A DNA stretch of 64,000 nt from Sulfomarinibacter sp963733915 (GCA_963733915.1 CAVTEP010000011.1:186001-250000); one strand, 5' to 3'; numbered from the stretch's first letter, positions 8,948 to 16,163 are shown. Translations and numbers: made by a program. The notes: a model not told the origin generated them from the letters alone.

Positions 8948-10063
8948 TCAGTTGCCCGATGACGTCGGTGGACCGGCCTCCTCGCCGGTGAGCTCGACCG
9001 GTTGCGGATCGAATCCCTGCCGGCGCAGCTCGCTCGGAACCCTTCCCACCGCCGCCTCGGCCGATTCGCGGCTCGAGAAACGGCCCCACACCAAACGCCA
9101 GCAGGGCTCGCCTTTGCCGGCGTCTGCGGCCACCGGCCGCAAATCTTTGGGGTGCTGCTGCGCTTTTTTGAGCACCCGCTGCAAGTCCTGCGGCTCGCAA
9201 CCCATGTCGACGACCAGCGCCCACCCGGAACCCCCGAGGCCCTCCACGGGTTTGGTCTGGCCTGAATCCGCCGATCGTCCCATGGTCAGGGCGATAATCG
9301 CGAGAGCGATGATGAGTACCGCAGCCGCCGCCACGATCCAGGTAATCGGAATCCGGCGCCGCGGCTTTGCCGTCGCGTCGTCGATCGGGAGAAGATCAAC
9401 ATCATCCGCAACCAGCAGGGGCTCCTCGGGTTCGAGAATGCCGGTGACCACGAGGCCGGCGAGCAGACGCAAGGTTTCGCCCTTGCCGTGGACCGAGCTC
9501 TCGGCGACCTCCCACGCGGTGCGTTCGCCGGTTATCTTGGAAACGATGAGATCGGCCTCCTCCGATAAACGGAGCGGGGCATAGAGATCGAGGAACCCTC
9601 GCGACCTGCTGAGGATCACATTGTTGTCCGACAGGATGGCTGCGGCCGCTTCGCCCGACGTGTCCGAAAGCACCAGCTCAACCAGGGTGTGGGTAATCGA
9701 AATGGTGGCGCCGTCGACGTCGTCGGGTTCGCCTTCGACGATCTCGAGTTCGCGGCCCGGATCGAGAATCCACGAACGCAAGCTCTTCTGGATCAGTTCC
9801 TTGGCAGCTCCCATCGCGTAGGTTTCGGAGATCTGGCCGTCTCTGGCAAGCGCTCGCGCCTCCTCGAGAAGGTCGCGGTACCCCATGTGGTGACAGCTCA
9901 GACGCCGGCCCAGCTCGCGGGGATCGACGCCCTCGACAAACCGGATGCGGCCCTTGTGCATGCGAAGGATGAGCTCCCCATCGGACCAACTGAGGCGTGC
10001 CGCGCCACTCTCGTGGCGTCCGATCCAACGCCCGAACTGCCAGATCTCGTGAGGGTCGCTCAT
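8948..10063 (-). CDS. DUF4388-like membrane protein with SPOR domain
   Basis: The 371-residue protein starts MSDPHEIWQFGRWIG. The N-terminal ~220 residues look like a DUF4388/PATAN module (LILRMHKGRIRFVEGVDPREL). A single membrane helix (about 255-278, ITWIVAAAAVLIIALAII) follows. The C-terminal ~75 residues (GWALVVDMGCEP ... CWRLVWGRFSSRESAEAAV ... LRRQGFDPQPVEL) resemble a SPOR domain, which binds denuded glycan strands at septa. The predicted topology is cytoplasmic PATAN, one TM helix and periplasmic SPOR, which could link a cytoplasmic signal to cell-wall position. It is four bases from the downstream DUF4388/J-domain gene. The ATG at 10063 is preferred over an extension to 10177 that runs toward the tRNA promoter. 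Confidence 0.75.
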   Translation of the reverse strand: MSDPHEIWQFGRWIGRHESGAARLSWSDGELILRMHKGRIRFVEGVDPRELGRRLSCHHMGYRDLLEEARALARDGQISETYAMGAAKELIQKSLRSWILDPGRELEIVEGEPDDVDGATISITHTLVELVLSDTSGEAAAAILSDNNVILSRSRGFLDLYAPLRLSEEADLIVSKITGERTAWEVAESSVHGKGETLRLLAGLVVTGILEPEEPLLVADDVDLLPIDDATAKPRRRIPITWIVAAAAVLIIALAIIALTMGRSADSGQTKPVEGLGGSGWALVVDMGCEPQDLQRVLKKAQQHPKDLRPVAADAGKGEPCWRLVWGRFSSRESAEAAVGRVPSELRRQGFDPQPVELTGEEAGPPTSSGN

Positions 10064-10170
10064 GGCCCAAGAGTATTGCATCCGGCGGCGAGTTGTAAAG
10101 CAGCTAGACAGCAGAGCTTGTCGGTCGCGAGGGCCTTGTACCGGCGGTCCCGTGCGACTCCCGACAAGGG

Positions 10171-10199
10171 TTGACATGCGACTGATTGACCTCTACCAT
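10171..10199 (+). promoter_or_regulatory. Sigma-70 type promoter of the tRNA operon
   Basis: A perfect -35 TTGACA (10171-10176), a 17-base spacer and -10 TACCAT (10194-10199) lie 24 bases before tRNA-Val, with no other gene between. Confidence 0.7.
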
Positions 10200-10201
10200 G
10201 A

Positions 10202-10230
10202 CCCTCCCAACGGTCAACCGTTTGGGAGGT
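10202..10230 (+). promoter_or_regulatory. Hairpin overlapping the 5' end of tRNA-Val
   Basis: CTCCCAACGG and CCGTTTGGGAG flank a TCAA loop, with one bulged base. The right arm includes the first seven bases of tRNA-Val (10224-10230), so the leader can pair with the acceptor 5' strand in the precursor. This could mark a processing site or a competing fold. It is an inference from base pairing only. Confidence 0.4.
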
Positions 10231-10299
10231 TAGCTCAGCGGTCAGAGCACCTGCCTTACACGCAGGGGGTCGTGGGTTCAAATCCCCCACCTCCCACCA
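10224..10299 (+). tRNA. tRNA-Val (anticodon TAC)
   Basis: A 76-base cloverleaf with encoded CCA. Acceptor GGGAGGT pairs with ACCTCCC, the D arm is GCTC/GAGC, the anticodon arm CCTGC/GCAGG encloses the loop CTTACAC with anticodon TAC at 34-36, and the T arm holds GTTCAAATC. It is first in a two-tRNA operon. Confidence 0.96.
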
Positions 10300-10318
10300 A
10301 CTCTGGCCAAACCGATGC

Positions 10319-10395
10319 GGGGTCGTAGTTCAGCTGGTTAGAACGCAGGCCTGTCACGCCTGAGGTCGCGAGTTCGAGTCTCGTCGGCCCCGCCA
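10319..10395 (+). tRNA. tRNA-Asp (anticodon GTC)
   Basis: A 77-base cloverleaf with encoded CCA. Acceptor GGGGTCG pairs with CGGCCCC (one G-T wobble), the anticodon loop CTGTCAC carries GTC, and the T loop is GTTCGAGTC. It lies 19 bases after tRNA-Val and is followed by a terminator at 10407. Its 3' end is copied at 10541-10561. Confidence 0.97.
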
Positions 10396-10406
10396 TGTTT
10401 CTGTAC

Positions 10407-10429
10407 CGCCGCCCTGTGGGCGGCGTTTT
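10407..10429 (+). terminator. Intrinsic terminator of the tRNA operon
   Basis: An 8-bp GC stem CGCCGCCC/GGGCGGCG with a 3-base loop is followed by TTTTC. Confidence 0.85.
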
Positions 10430-10540
10430 CGTAACCAGATTCAATGACGAGCCTCGCAGCACCGCCACCTGCGGGCCTTCGCTGTGCGTTTCGCTTCGCG
10501 ATCCGCACGCTCCGGCAGCCGCAGCTGCCGGCGGTGTCGT

Positions 10541-10561
10541 GTCTCGTCGGCCCCGCCATGT
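10541..10561 (+). repeat. Second copy of the tRNA-Asp 3' end
   Basis: These 21 bases are identical to 10378-10398 (part of the T arm, the acceptor 3' strand, CCA and three downstream bases) at a distance of 163 bp. No tRNA body precedes the copy. It could be an attachment-site scar from an element integrated at the tRNA, or a partial tandem duplication, since a second terminator follows just as after the real tRNA. Confidence 0.85.
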
Positions 10562-10570
10562 GAAATAGTC

Positions 10571-10599
10571 GGCCGCCCTTTTGGGCGGCCTTTGTATTT
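10571..10599 (+). terminator. Second intrinsic terminator after the duplicated tRNA end
   Basis: The stem GGCCGCCC/GGGCGGCC with loop TTTT is followed by TTTGTATTT. It stands 10 bases after the duplicated tRNA-Asp end. Confidence 0.8.
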
Positions 10600-10664
10600 G
10601 AGGTGGCTTCTATTTTGGAATCAACGGCACCCAATGGCGTCGTACGCGTTTCGAACGAGTGACA

Positions 10665-10826
10665 TACCACAGAGGCACAGAGACACAGAGGAGTACACAG
10701 AGGAAATTTTCCTGTAGCGCTTTGAAGCGGGCAAATCTTTCTTTGGCGACTCGCGTTCGGTTTCCGAGCGCCATATGAGTTGGTCCCTCTGTGGTCCGCT
10801 CTGTGCCCTTTGTGTCTCTGTGGTTC
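10665..10826. repeat. Two-arm palindromic element, CACAGAGR word
   Basis: The left arm has ACCACAGAGGCACAGAGACA-type words (10665-10704). After about 78 bases of unrelated linker, a right arm of CTCTGTG words follows (10782-10826). The word length is 8 bases. The element lies between the tRNA region and the small CBM48-like gene. Confidence 0.8.
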
Positions 10827-10846
10827 AGAGGAGTTCCGAATTCGGG

Positions 10847-11143
10847 CTAGACCTCGACGATGCAGTCGGTGGAACCGTGGACGTTGGGCTCGTGGCCGTC
10901 GGCCATCTCGTCGTCAAACCAGACGCCGTCGGCCGAGCGGTAACGGAAGCGGTAGGTGGCGCCTGCGTGAAGCGGTACGACGGCGCTGAATGTGCCGTTG
11001 CTGCGGCGCACCATCGGGTCCGCCCCGGGATCCCAGCCGTTGAAGTCGCCGACGACGGCAGCTGGAAGCCGCGGGTCGTCGGCCTCCAGAATGAAGCTGA
11101 CTTTGACAGTCATGGACCCAGCGATCTTTCGCCGCTTGATCAT
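10847..11143 (-). CDS. Small CBM48/isoamylase early-set domain protein
   Basis: The 98-residue protein is essentially one early-set beta-sandwich of the isoamylase-N/AMPK glycogen-binding type. VSFILEADDPRLPAAVVGDFNGWDPGADPM carries the FNGWDP signature of CBM48 within it, followed by FRYRSADGVWFDDEMADG. There is no signal peptide and no catalytic domain. Stand-alone proteins of this kind may bind glycogen or help carbohydrate enzymes, but no glycan enzyme is adjacent. It lies 73 bases downstream of the PpsR-type gene on the same strand. The function beyond the fold is unknown. Confidence 0.8.
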   Translation of the reverse strand: MIKRRKIAGSMTVKVSFILEADDPRLPAAVVGDFNGWDPGADPMVRRSNGTFSAVVPLHAGATYRFRYRSADGVWFDDEMADGHEPNVHGSTDCIVEV

Positions 11144-11216
11144 TGCGTCTCCTTTGGATGTCCTATGGGGTCACCCGCGTCTGATCATAGCTCGAAAAGG
11201 GTCACGGCCGCCACCA

Positions 11217-12035
11217 TCACCCTTGCCCACGGCCCTTCCCGCCGACCAGGGCAACCACCTCGTTGGCGCTCTCCTCGATCGGTTTGAATGTGACATCGAC
11301 GGTTGCAAAGCGTCCCCGACGAAAGATCTGTCGTGCGTACTCGAGGTCCTCGAGAATCTGCCGCGGATCGGAGTAGCTCGTGGACGCCGTCGCACCGAGG
11401 TGGGGCTGCCGCTGGCGCCGGTAGGCGGTGAGACGTTCGGGCTCGAGGGTCAGTCCGACGACCCGGGTGGGTTCGATTCGACTGAGCTCCTCCGGCGGGG
11501 CGATACCTTTGACCAACGGTACGTTGGCCGTCTTATAGCCGCGCATCGCGAGGTATATCGAGAGCGGGGTCTTGCCGGCGCGCGAGACCCCGATGAGCAC
11601 GATGTCGGCGAATCCCAGCTCGGAGGTGTTGCGACCATCATCATGCGCAACGGCGAACTCGATGGCTTCGATCCGGCGGAAGTACTCCGCGCGCACTTTG
11701 CGGTAGAGCCCCGGGGTGCCGAGGGGCCGCTGGCCAAGGAGATCTGCCATTGTTTCAAGGACCGGGCCGACGACGTCGACCTCGTCGACACCGCGTTCCC
11801 GAGCCTGCGTCATGAGCACCGCCCGCAGCTCGGCGTCGACCAGTGTGTGGACGATGAGGCCACCTTTCGTCGCCGCACGATCGATGACCTCATCGACATC
11901 GCTCCTGGTGCGCACGAGTGGCACCAGAGTGACGCGGGACTCGATCGCCTCGAACTGGGCCAACGCGGTTCGCGCGATCTGTTCCGCGCTCGCGCCCATG
12001 CCCCCGGATACGATGTAGATCTCGAGTGTCGGCAC
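11217..12035 (-). CDS. ppsR: Pyruvate,water dikinase / PPDK regulatory protein (DUF299 kinase-phosphotransferase)
   Basis: Proteins of this family phosphorylate a Thr of PEP synthase or PPDK using ADP and remove it again by phosphorolysis, switching gluconeogenic PEP synthesis. The 272-residue length is typical. It begins LEIYIVSGGMGASAEQIA (the family start IYxVSDxxGxTAE, with D changed to M), has a P-loop GVSRAGKT (149-156), and PLSIYLAMRGYKTANVPLV behind it. The expected client, a full PEP synthase or PPDK, is not adjacent. A PEP/pyruvate-binding-domain protein lies at 43.7-46 kb, but it lacks the phospho-His domain. The symbol is assigned by family resemblance. Confidence 0.88.
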   Translation of the reverse strand: MPTLEIYIVSGGMGASAEQIARTALAQFEAIESRVTLVPLVRTRSDVDEVIDRAATKGGLIVHTLVDAELRAVLMTQARERGVDEVDVVGPVLETMADLLGQRPLGTPGLYRKVRAEYFRRIEAIEFAVAHDDGRNTSELGFADIVLIGVSRAGKTPLSIYLAMRGYKTANVPLVKGIAPPEELSRIEPTRVVGLTLEPERLTAYRRQRQPHLGATASTSYSDPRQILEDLEYARQIFRRGRFATVDVTFKPIEESANEVVALVGGKGRGQG

Positions 12036-12148
12036 GGCACCTCACAGAAGACGCCCATTGTACGAGAACCGGGTCCTGCCACGGCTTCCTCCGGACGGCG
12101 GGATTCGAGCTGCGCTAAACTGCGAACAAGAATCAATCGCTTGGTGAG

Positions 12149-12634
12149 ATGATGACAACACCACGTGTTCGGCCGGGTTTCGAAATCGAAATCGACGTCG
12201 AGGCTGACGCTTTGATGGACCGGTTGCGCGACCGGTTACCGGAATGCCCTCACTGTACGGGCATATCGGTCGGCCGTAATGCAGAGCTCTTCGTTCCCGA
12301 AGTGGACCGCCGGATCTGGTCTCCGTGGCTCAGCGTGACCGCTGAAGAACGGGGAGGCGGAACAACCGTGCACGGACGCTTCGGGCCCCACCCGAATATC
12401 TGGACGCTCTACCTGTTCCTCGCGTTCGGGCTCGGCTTCACTCTGCTCGTCGGCACGACCTGGGGTTACGCCCAGTGGGCGACGGAACGCACCCCATGGG
12501 CGTTTATCAGCATCCCCGTCGTTCTCATCCTCGGCGCCGGGCTCTACCTCGCAAGCCTGGTGGGACAGACGCTCGGCAGAGAACAGATGGACCATCTGCA
12601 GGTTGCGCTCGAGGAACTGATTCACTCGAGATAG
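12149..12634 (+). CDS. Uncharacterised two-helix membrane protein
   Basis: I do not recognise this 161-residue protein. A soluble N-terminal half (about 1-92) with a CPHC pair (34-37) precedes two membrane helices (about 94-118, YLFLAFGLGFTLLVGTTWGY, and 123-145, FISIPVVLILGAGLYLASLVG) and a charged tail. Its 3' end overlaps the convergent sulfatase gene by 13 bases. ATG codons at 12149 and 12152 are equivalent starts. No operon partner is evident. Confidence 0.7.
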   Translation: MMTTPRVRPGFEIEIDVEADALMDRLRDRLPECPHCTGISVGRNAELFVPEVDRRIWSPWLSVTAEERGGGTTVHGRFGPHPNIWTLYLFLAFGLGFTLLVGTTWGYAQWATERTPWAFISIPVVLILGAGLYLASLVGQTLGREQMDHLQVALEELIHSR

Positions 12635-13968
12635 CCGAGGGCGCGCAGCTTCTCCACAGACTCATCGTCAAGCGTATTGACCTCGAGCTTGTCAAGATTG
12701 CCGAGGCCGTCGTTCACCCGGGCAAGACATGCGGCGAGTTCTTCGGAAGGTATCGCATTGGCCGCGACCAGGCTTTCGAGCTCGCCGGGATCGGCAGCGA
12801 GGTCATAGACCTGGAGGACCTGCCGGTCGACCTTGAACAGTTCCTTGCGGGCGCCTTTGATCACGCCCACCCAGATCAGACCCTTGGATCGCTTCTTGTC
12901 GCTGTCGTGGGTGCCCCCGTGCACCGCGCCGCGATGCGCCTGATAACACCCGATCCGCTCATCGAGCGCGTCTCCCCCGCGGGCCGTCGTCGCCCAACTC
13001 GAGCCCCGAAGGTCCGCAGGGATATCGACCCCGACCAGCTCGAGCAGGGTCGGTGATAGGTCGAGGAGGGTCGCCTGCGTGCTCACGCGGCGGGCGGGAA
13101 TCGCGCCCGGCCAGACGATGGCCAGAGGTATCCGAAGCGACGGTTCGTAGAGGTAGCGGCCGTGGCCCCAGTACTGATGTTCGCCGAGGCTTTCCCCGTG
13201 GTCGGCAGTCACCACCACGATCAGGCCCCCCCTCGGAACAAGCCCGCGTACGCCGGCCACCAGCCGACCGATGGACTCATCGACCGCCGCAATCTCGGTG
13301 TCATAGCGGTCCTTCTTCGTCAGCCGATCGTCGTTGATCGCCAGCCGGCGAGCGTACTGCTCGTGGAATCGGTAGGGAGCGTGTGGCTCGACATAGTGGG
13401 TCCACAGGAAGAATGGGCTCCCGGGGGCTTCCTCGACGATGTCCTCTACCCACTCGAGCGCATCGTCGGTGACGTCCTCACAGGTTGCCTCGGAGTTCAG
13501 AATCCCAAGCCACCGGCGGCGCTTGAGACGTTCACCGTAGGTCTCGAAGTGCTCGCCGAGCAACGTCAGGTTGTCCTTGAGGGTCCAGGTGCCGACAAAC
13601 GCCGCCGTCCGCCAGCCGTTCAGTGCGAGGGTCTTGGGCAGCGAGTCGAGGCCGGCCTTCATCCGCAGGCCGTTGCGCGTCGCGCCGTGGGATTGAGCTT
13701 CGAGACCGGTCACCATGGAGCACATGGCCGGTCCGGTCAGCGGTTCCGGAGTCCAGGCCCGCTCGAAGAGCAATCCTTCGGCGGCAAGCTGATCGATATT
13801 CGGTGAGGTGGGCCGCTCGTAGCCGTAACAGCCGAGCCGGTCTGCGCGCAGTGCATCAATCGTGATCACCAGGATCGACGGACGAGCATCGACCGCTCCG
13901 ACAGGCCGCGACCAGCAGAAGGCCAGCGATACGACGCTGAGAAAGATTGGTTTGAAGCCGACTGACAT
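12622..13968 (-). CDS. Exported sulfatase-family (alkaline phosphatase superfamily) hydrolase
   Basis: The 448-residue protein has a signal peptide (1-25, SVVSLAFCWSRPVGA) and the sulfatase fold. ILVITIDALRADRLGCYGY provides the N-terminal metal Asp residues, and VVVTADHGESLGEHQYWGHG provides the C-terminal metal motif DHGE. Where sulfatases have the formylglycine motif CxPSR, this protein has PLTGPAMCSMVTG, with Thr aligning to the Cys/Ser. It is therefore unlikely to be a classical formylglycine sulfatase and may be a phosphodiesterase or phosphotransferase of the same superfamily. The product probably acts in the periplasm. The gene is alone and convergent with 12149-12634. Confidence 0.82.
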   Translation of the reverse strand: MSVGFKPIFLSVVSLAFCWSRPVGAVDARPSILVITIDALRADRLGCYGYERPTSPNIDQLAAEGLLFERAWTPEPLTGPAMCSMVTGLEAQSHGATRNGLRMKAGLDSLPKTLALNGWRTAAFVGTWTLKDNLTLLGEHFETYGERLKRRRWLGILNSEATCEDVTDDALEWVEDIVEEAPGSPFFLWTHYVEPHAPYRFHEQYARRLAINDDRLTKKDRYDTEIAAVDESIGRLVAGVRGLVPRGGLIVVVTADHGESLGEHQYWGHGRYLYEPSLRIPLAIVWPGAIPARRVSTQATLLDLSPTLLELVGVDIPADLRGSSWATTARGGDALDERIGCYQAHRGAVHGGTHDSDKKRSKGLIWVGVIKGARKELFKVDRQVLQVYDLAADPGELESLVAANAIPSEELAACLARVNDGLGNLDKLEVNTLDDESVEKLRALGYLE

Positions 13969-14081
13969 CTAGTGCCCAACCTCGTGATTCGATCTCGGCC
14001 GCGAATTGTACTCCATCGGGACGGTGGTCCGCCTTGGAACAGATCCTGTGTTCCAGGGGAACTGTTCTCTTTGGCCAATTC

Positions 14082-14097
14082 TGGCATCCGTCTTGCC
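14082..14097 (+). promoter_or_regulatory. Sigma-54 (-24/-12) promoter
   Basis: TGGCATCCGTCTTGCC matches the consensus TGGCACGN4TTGCW at the invariant GG and GC with correct spacing. It precedes a possible small membrane-protein frame (14120) and the sigma-54 activator at 14377, so the activator may be made from a sigma-54 promoter itself. Confidence 0.65.
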
Positions 14098-14119
14098 TCA
14101 TGTCCGTCCCGGAGGATAT

Positions 14120-14347
14120 TTGGACGACGTCTGCGCATCTCAGTCGCGCCCGAGGGATTGGACCGCGATTCGATCGGAAGACCATCGACAACCACCCCTC
14201 TTCAGCCTCGGCCGGGTGATTGTCGCCGTCTACATCCTCGGCCTGATCGCCGCGATCACGGTGACCGTGCTTCCGGATCGGCGGGTGAATCCCCCTTCCC
14301 AACCAACCATTTCCCTTTCGGACGAGGCGCCAACGATATCCCGCTGA
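14120..14347 (+). CDS. Possible small membrane protein downstream of a sigma-54 promoter
   Basis: The frame encodes 75 residues from a TTG codon four bases after a strong Shine-Dalgarno GGAGGA (14111-14116). A hydrophobic segment VIVAVYILGLIAAITVTVL is followed by a polar tail. It starts about 22 bases after the -24/-12 promoter and ends 29 bases before the activator gene. The weak start codon and short spacing leave this uncertain. An alternative 39-codon frame from the ATG at 14100 has no ribosome site and no recognisable content. A second small hydrophobic gene follows the next sigma-54 promoter (16004), which supports the idea. Confidence 0.35.
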   Translation: MDDVCASQSRPRDWTAIRSEDHRQPPLFSLGRVIVAVYILGLIAAITVTVLPDRRVNPPSQPTISLSDEAPTISR

Positions 14348-14376
14348 TTCGCGTCACGCGGTACACTTGACCCGGT

Positions 14377-15858
14377 ATGGATTCCTTCGATCGCAATTGG
14401 CGCGGATTACAGCTGGAGACGCTGGTTGATCTGTCGTTGACGATCGGCGGCGTGCTGTCGGAGGAAGAGCTCGTCGAGGAGTTGCTGCAGCGCGCGGTCG
14501 GAACCCTCGACGCCGGCGCCGGATTTGTCGCAACGCTCCACCCGGGCGGTCAGGAGGCGGTCGTCCACTCAGTCCGGCTGCCGCAGAGCGTCGAGGTCAT
14601 CCGTTCGTTCTTCGGCGCCGATCTTTTCGAGGATCTGGCGGCGGGTCAGGCGGTACGGGCCCAACGAACAACCGACGAGCCGCCCTTCGAGCTCCTGGCT
14701 GCGCCGATGCTGTGGCAGCGGCACACCGTCGGCATGGTGGTCCTGGCCGACAAGGAAACCCGAGAGGGTAGAGCGTCGTTTTCCGAAAGCGATGCCCGCT
14801 TCCTGCTCTCGATGGCCAGCATGGTGGCGACGGCAGTCGCGACTGCCCGCCGAGTCCAGGCCATCGAGCGAGAGCGCCAGCGACTTGCCGACGAGAACCG
14901 AGCGCTGCGAAACGTTGCCCGGAGAGAAGGGTTCATCGGCGAAGCGCCAAAGATCGCGGAGATGTTGGAGCTGGTGCGGCGGGCCGCTCCTACAGGCGTC
15001 AATGTCCTCCTGCTCGGCGAGTCCGGGGTTGGTAAGGAGCGGGTCGCGCGCCTCCTGCACTCCTTCTCCGACCGCACCACGGGCCCCTTCGTGCCCCTCA
15101 ACTGTGCCGCCCTGCCCGAGACCCTGCTCGAGTCCGAGCTCTTCGGGATCGAGGAAGGCGTGGCCACCGGCGTCCAACGCAGGCACGGCAAGATCGAGCT
15201 CGCCGACGGCGGCACCCTTTTTCTCGACGAGATCGGTGATCTCCCGCTCGCCCTCCAGGCCAAGCTCCTGCGCGTCGTACAGGAGCGGGAGTTCGAGCGT
15301 CTCGGCGGACGCGAGAGGATCCCGGTCGACATCCATCTCGTCACCGCCACCAACCGCGACCTCGAAAGCATGGTCGAAAGCGGACAGTTCCGCCAGGACC
15401 TCTACTATCGGCTCCGGGTGGTGGTGGTCAACGTGCCCGCTCTTCGCGACCGCCGGAGCGACATCCCGCTCCTCGCCCGCCATTTTCTCGAGCTCTACGG
15501 CGAGCGTTTCGGTCGGCCAGGCCTGTCGCTTTCGCGGGACGCCCTGGCGGCCCTGATGGCCCATCCATTCCCCGGTAATGTCCGCGAGCTCGAAAATGCA
15601 ATCCAGGCAGCCTGCGCCCTCGCGCCGGAAGATACCATCACCGTCGACGATTTGCGCCTCGAAACCGAGAACCGACAGCAGCCGGGACCGACCGGCCTGG
15701 CGAGCCTCGACGAGGTCGAACGCCGCCACATCGAAAACGTCCTCCGAGCCGTCGATAACAACCGCCAGGAGGCGGCGCGAATCCTGGGCATCGATCGGAC
15801 CACCCTCTATCGCAAATTGCAGCGTTTTGCAACTAATGATGCAGAAAGCATCAATTGA
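14377..15858 (+). CDS. GAF-domain sigma-54-type activator with degenerate GAFTGA loop
   Basis: The 493-residue protein has an N-terminal GAF domain (about 15-165), an AAA+ domain (about 185-415) and a Fis-type HTH (about 445-485; QEAARILGIDRTTLYRKLQRF). Walker A GESGVGKE (214-221), Walker B GGTLFLDE (278-285) and FRQDLYYRL are intact. The loop that contacts sigma-54, normally GAFTGA, reads GVATGV (261-266). There is no receiver domain, so a ligand or partner sensed by GAF is the likely input. A sigma-54 promoter lies upstream (14082) and another directly downstream (15965) controls a partner-switching cassette, the probable target. A palindrome at 15918-15934 is a candidate binding site. Confidence 0.9.
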   Translation: MDSFDRNWRGLQLETLVDLSLTIGGVLSEEELVEELLQRAVGTLDAGAGFVATLHPGGQEAVVHSVRLPQSVEVIRSFFGADLFEDLAAGQAVRAQRTTDEPPFELLAAPMLWQRHTVGMVVLADKETREGRASFSESDARFLLSMASMVATAVATARRVQAIERERQRLADENRALRNVARREGFIGEAPKIAEMLELVRRAAPTGVNVLLLGESGVGKERVARLLHSFSDRTTGPFVPLNCAALPETLLESELFGIEEGVATGVQRRHGKIELADGGTLFLDEIGDLPLALQAKLLRVVQEREFERLGGRERIPVDIHLVTATNRDLESMVESGQFRQDLYYRLRVVVVNVPALRDRRSDIPLLARHFLELYGERFGRPGLSLSRDALAALMAHPFPGNVRELENAIQAACALAPEDTITVDDLRLETENRQQPGPTGLASLDEVERRHIENVLRAVDNNRQEAARILGIDRTTLYRKLQRFATNDAESIN

Positions 15859-15917
15859 CTATAAATAACTGAATATAAATAGGAAAACACCTCGAATTTC
15901 GACCTGAACGATCCTAA

Positions 15918-15934
15918 AGTTGCATTTCGCAACT
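15918..15934. promoter_or_regulatory. Palindrome upstream of sigma-54 promoter (candidate activator site)
   Basis: The perfect inverted repeat AGTTGCATTTCGCAACT stands 31 bases before the -24 box. A related imperfect pair (AATTGC ... GCAACT, 15815-15834) lies at the end of the activator gene about 100 bases upstream. Both positions suit an enhancer-binding protein, here presumably the neighbouring activator. Confidence 0.5.
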
Positions 15935-15964
15935 CGAGACGTGACACCCCAACGAGCCTCCCTC

Positions 15965-15980
15965 TGGCACGGTTTTTGCC
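15965..15980 (+). promoter_or_regulatory. Sigma-54 (-24/-12) promoter of the partner-switching operon
   Basis: TGGCACGGTTTTTGCC matches TGGCACGN4TTGCW at every consensus base but the last. The -12 GC lies about 25 bases before the ATG of the first small gene (16004), which has its own strong ribosome site. Confidence 0.85.
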
Positions 15981-16003
15981 AATACGATGCCGGAGGTTGT
16001 TTG

Positions 16004-16156
16004 ATGAGGTCACTGGCGATCCAGCGCTATTCGATGATGGCGGGCATCACCGCCGGAGCCGTGACCATCGCCCAGCTCGTGACCCTCGATCTCCAACTCC
16101 CCATGCAACAGCTTCATTTGGCCTGGACGCTGACCCGAGTTCTGTTACAGTTGTAG
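16004..16156 (+). CDS. Small hydrophobic protein, first gene of the sigma-54 operon
   Basis: The 50-residue frame starts MRSLAIQRYSMMAG and has one hydrophobic segment (about 11-31). A strong Shine-Dalgarno GGAGG stands seven bases before the ATG, which itself lies about 24 bases after the sigma-54 promoter. The stop is eight bases before the kinase gene. I do not recognise the peptide. Its position suggests a membrane sensor or anchor for the partner-switching proteins, or a leader peptide coupling translation. Confidence 0.6.
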   Translation: MRSLAIQRYSMMAGITAGAVTIAQLVTLDLQLPMQQLHLAWTLTRVLLQL

Positions 16157-16163
16157 GCTCATC

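Noticed and set aside
10256..10468. Minus-strand frame with AGPTRLELATSGV and GGGGFEPTTPCV
   Set aside because: It is the complement of tRNA-Val and tRNA-Asp, a common false prediction.
10665..10826. Possible CRISPR-like array (regularly spaced CACAGAG words)
   Set aside because: The units are contiguous 8-base words with no spacers and form an inverted, not direct, arrangement with the second arm.
14100..14219. 39-codon frame from the ATG at 14100
   Set aside because: There is no ribosome site before it, and the overlapping frame from TTG 14120 has both a Shine-Dalgarno sequence and a membrane segment.
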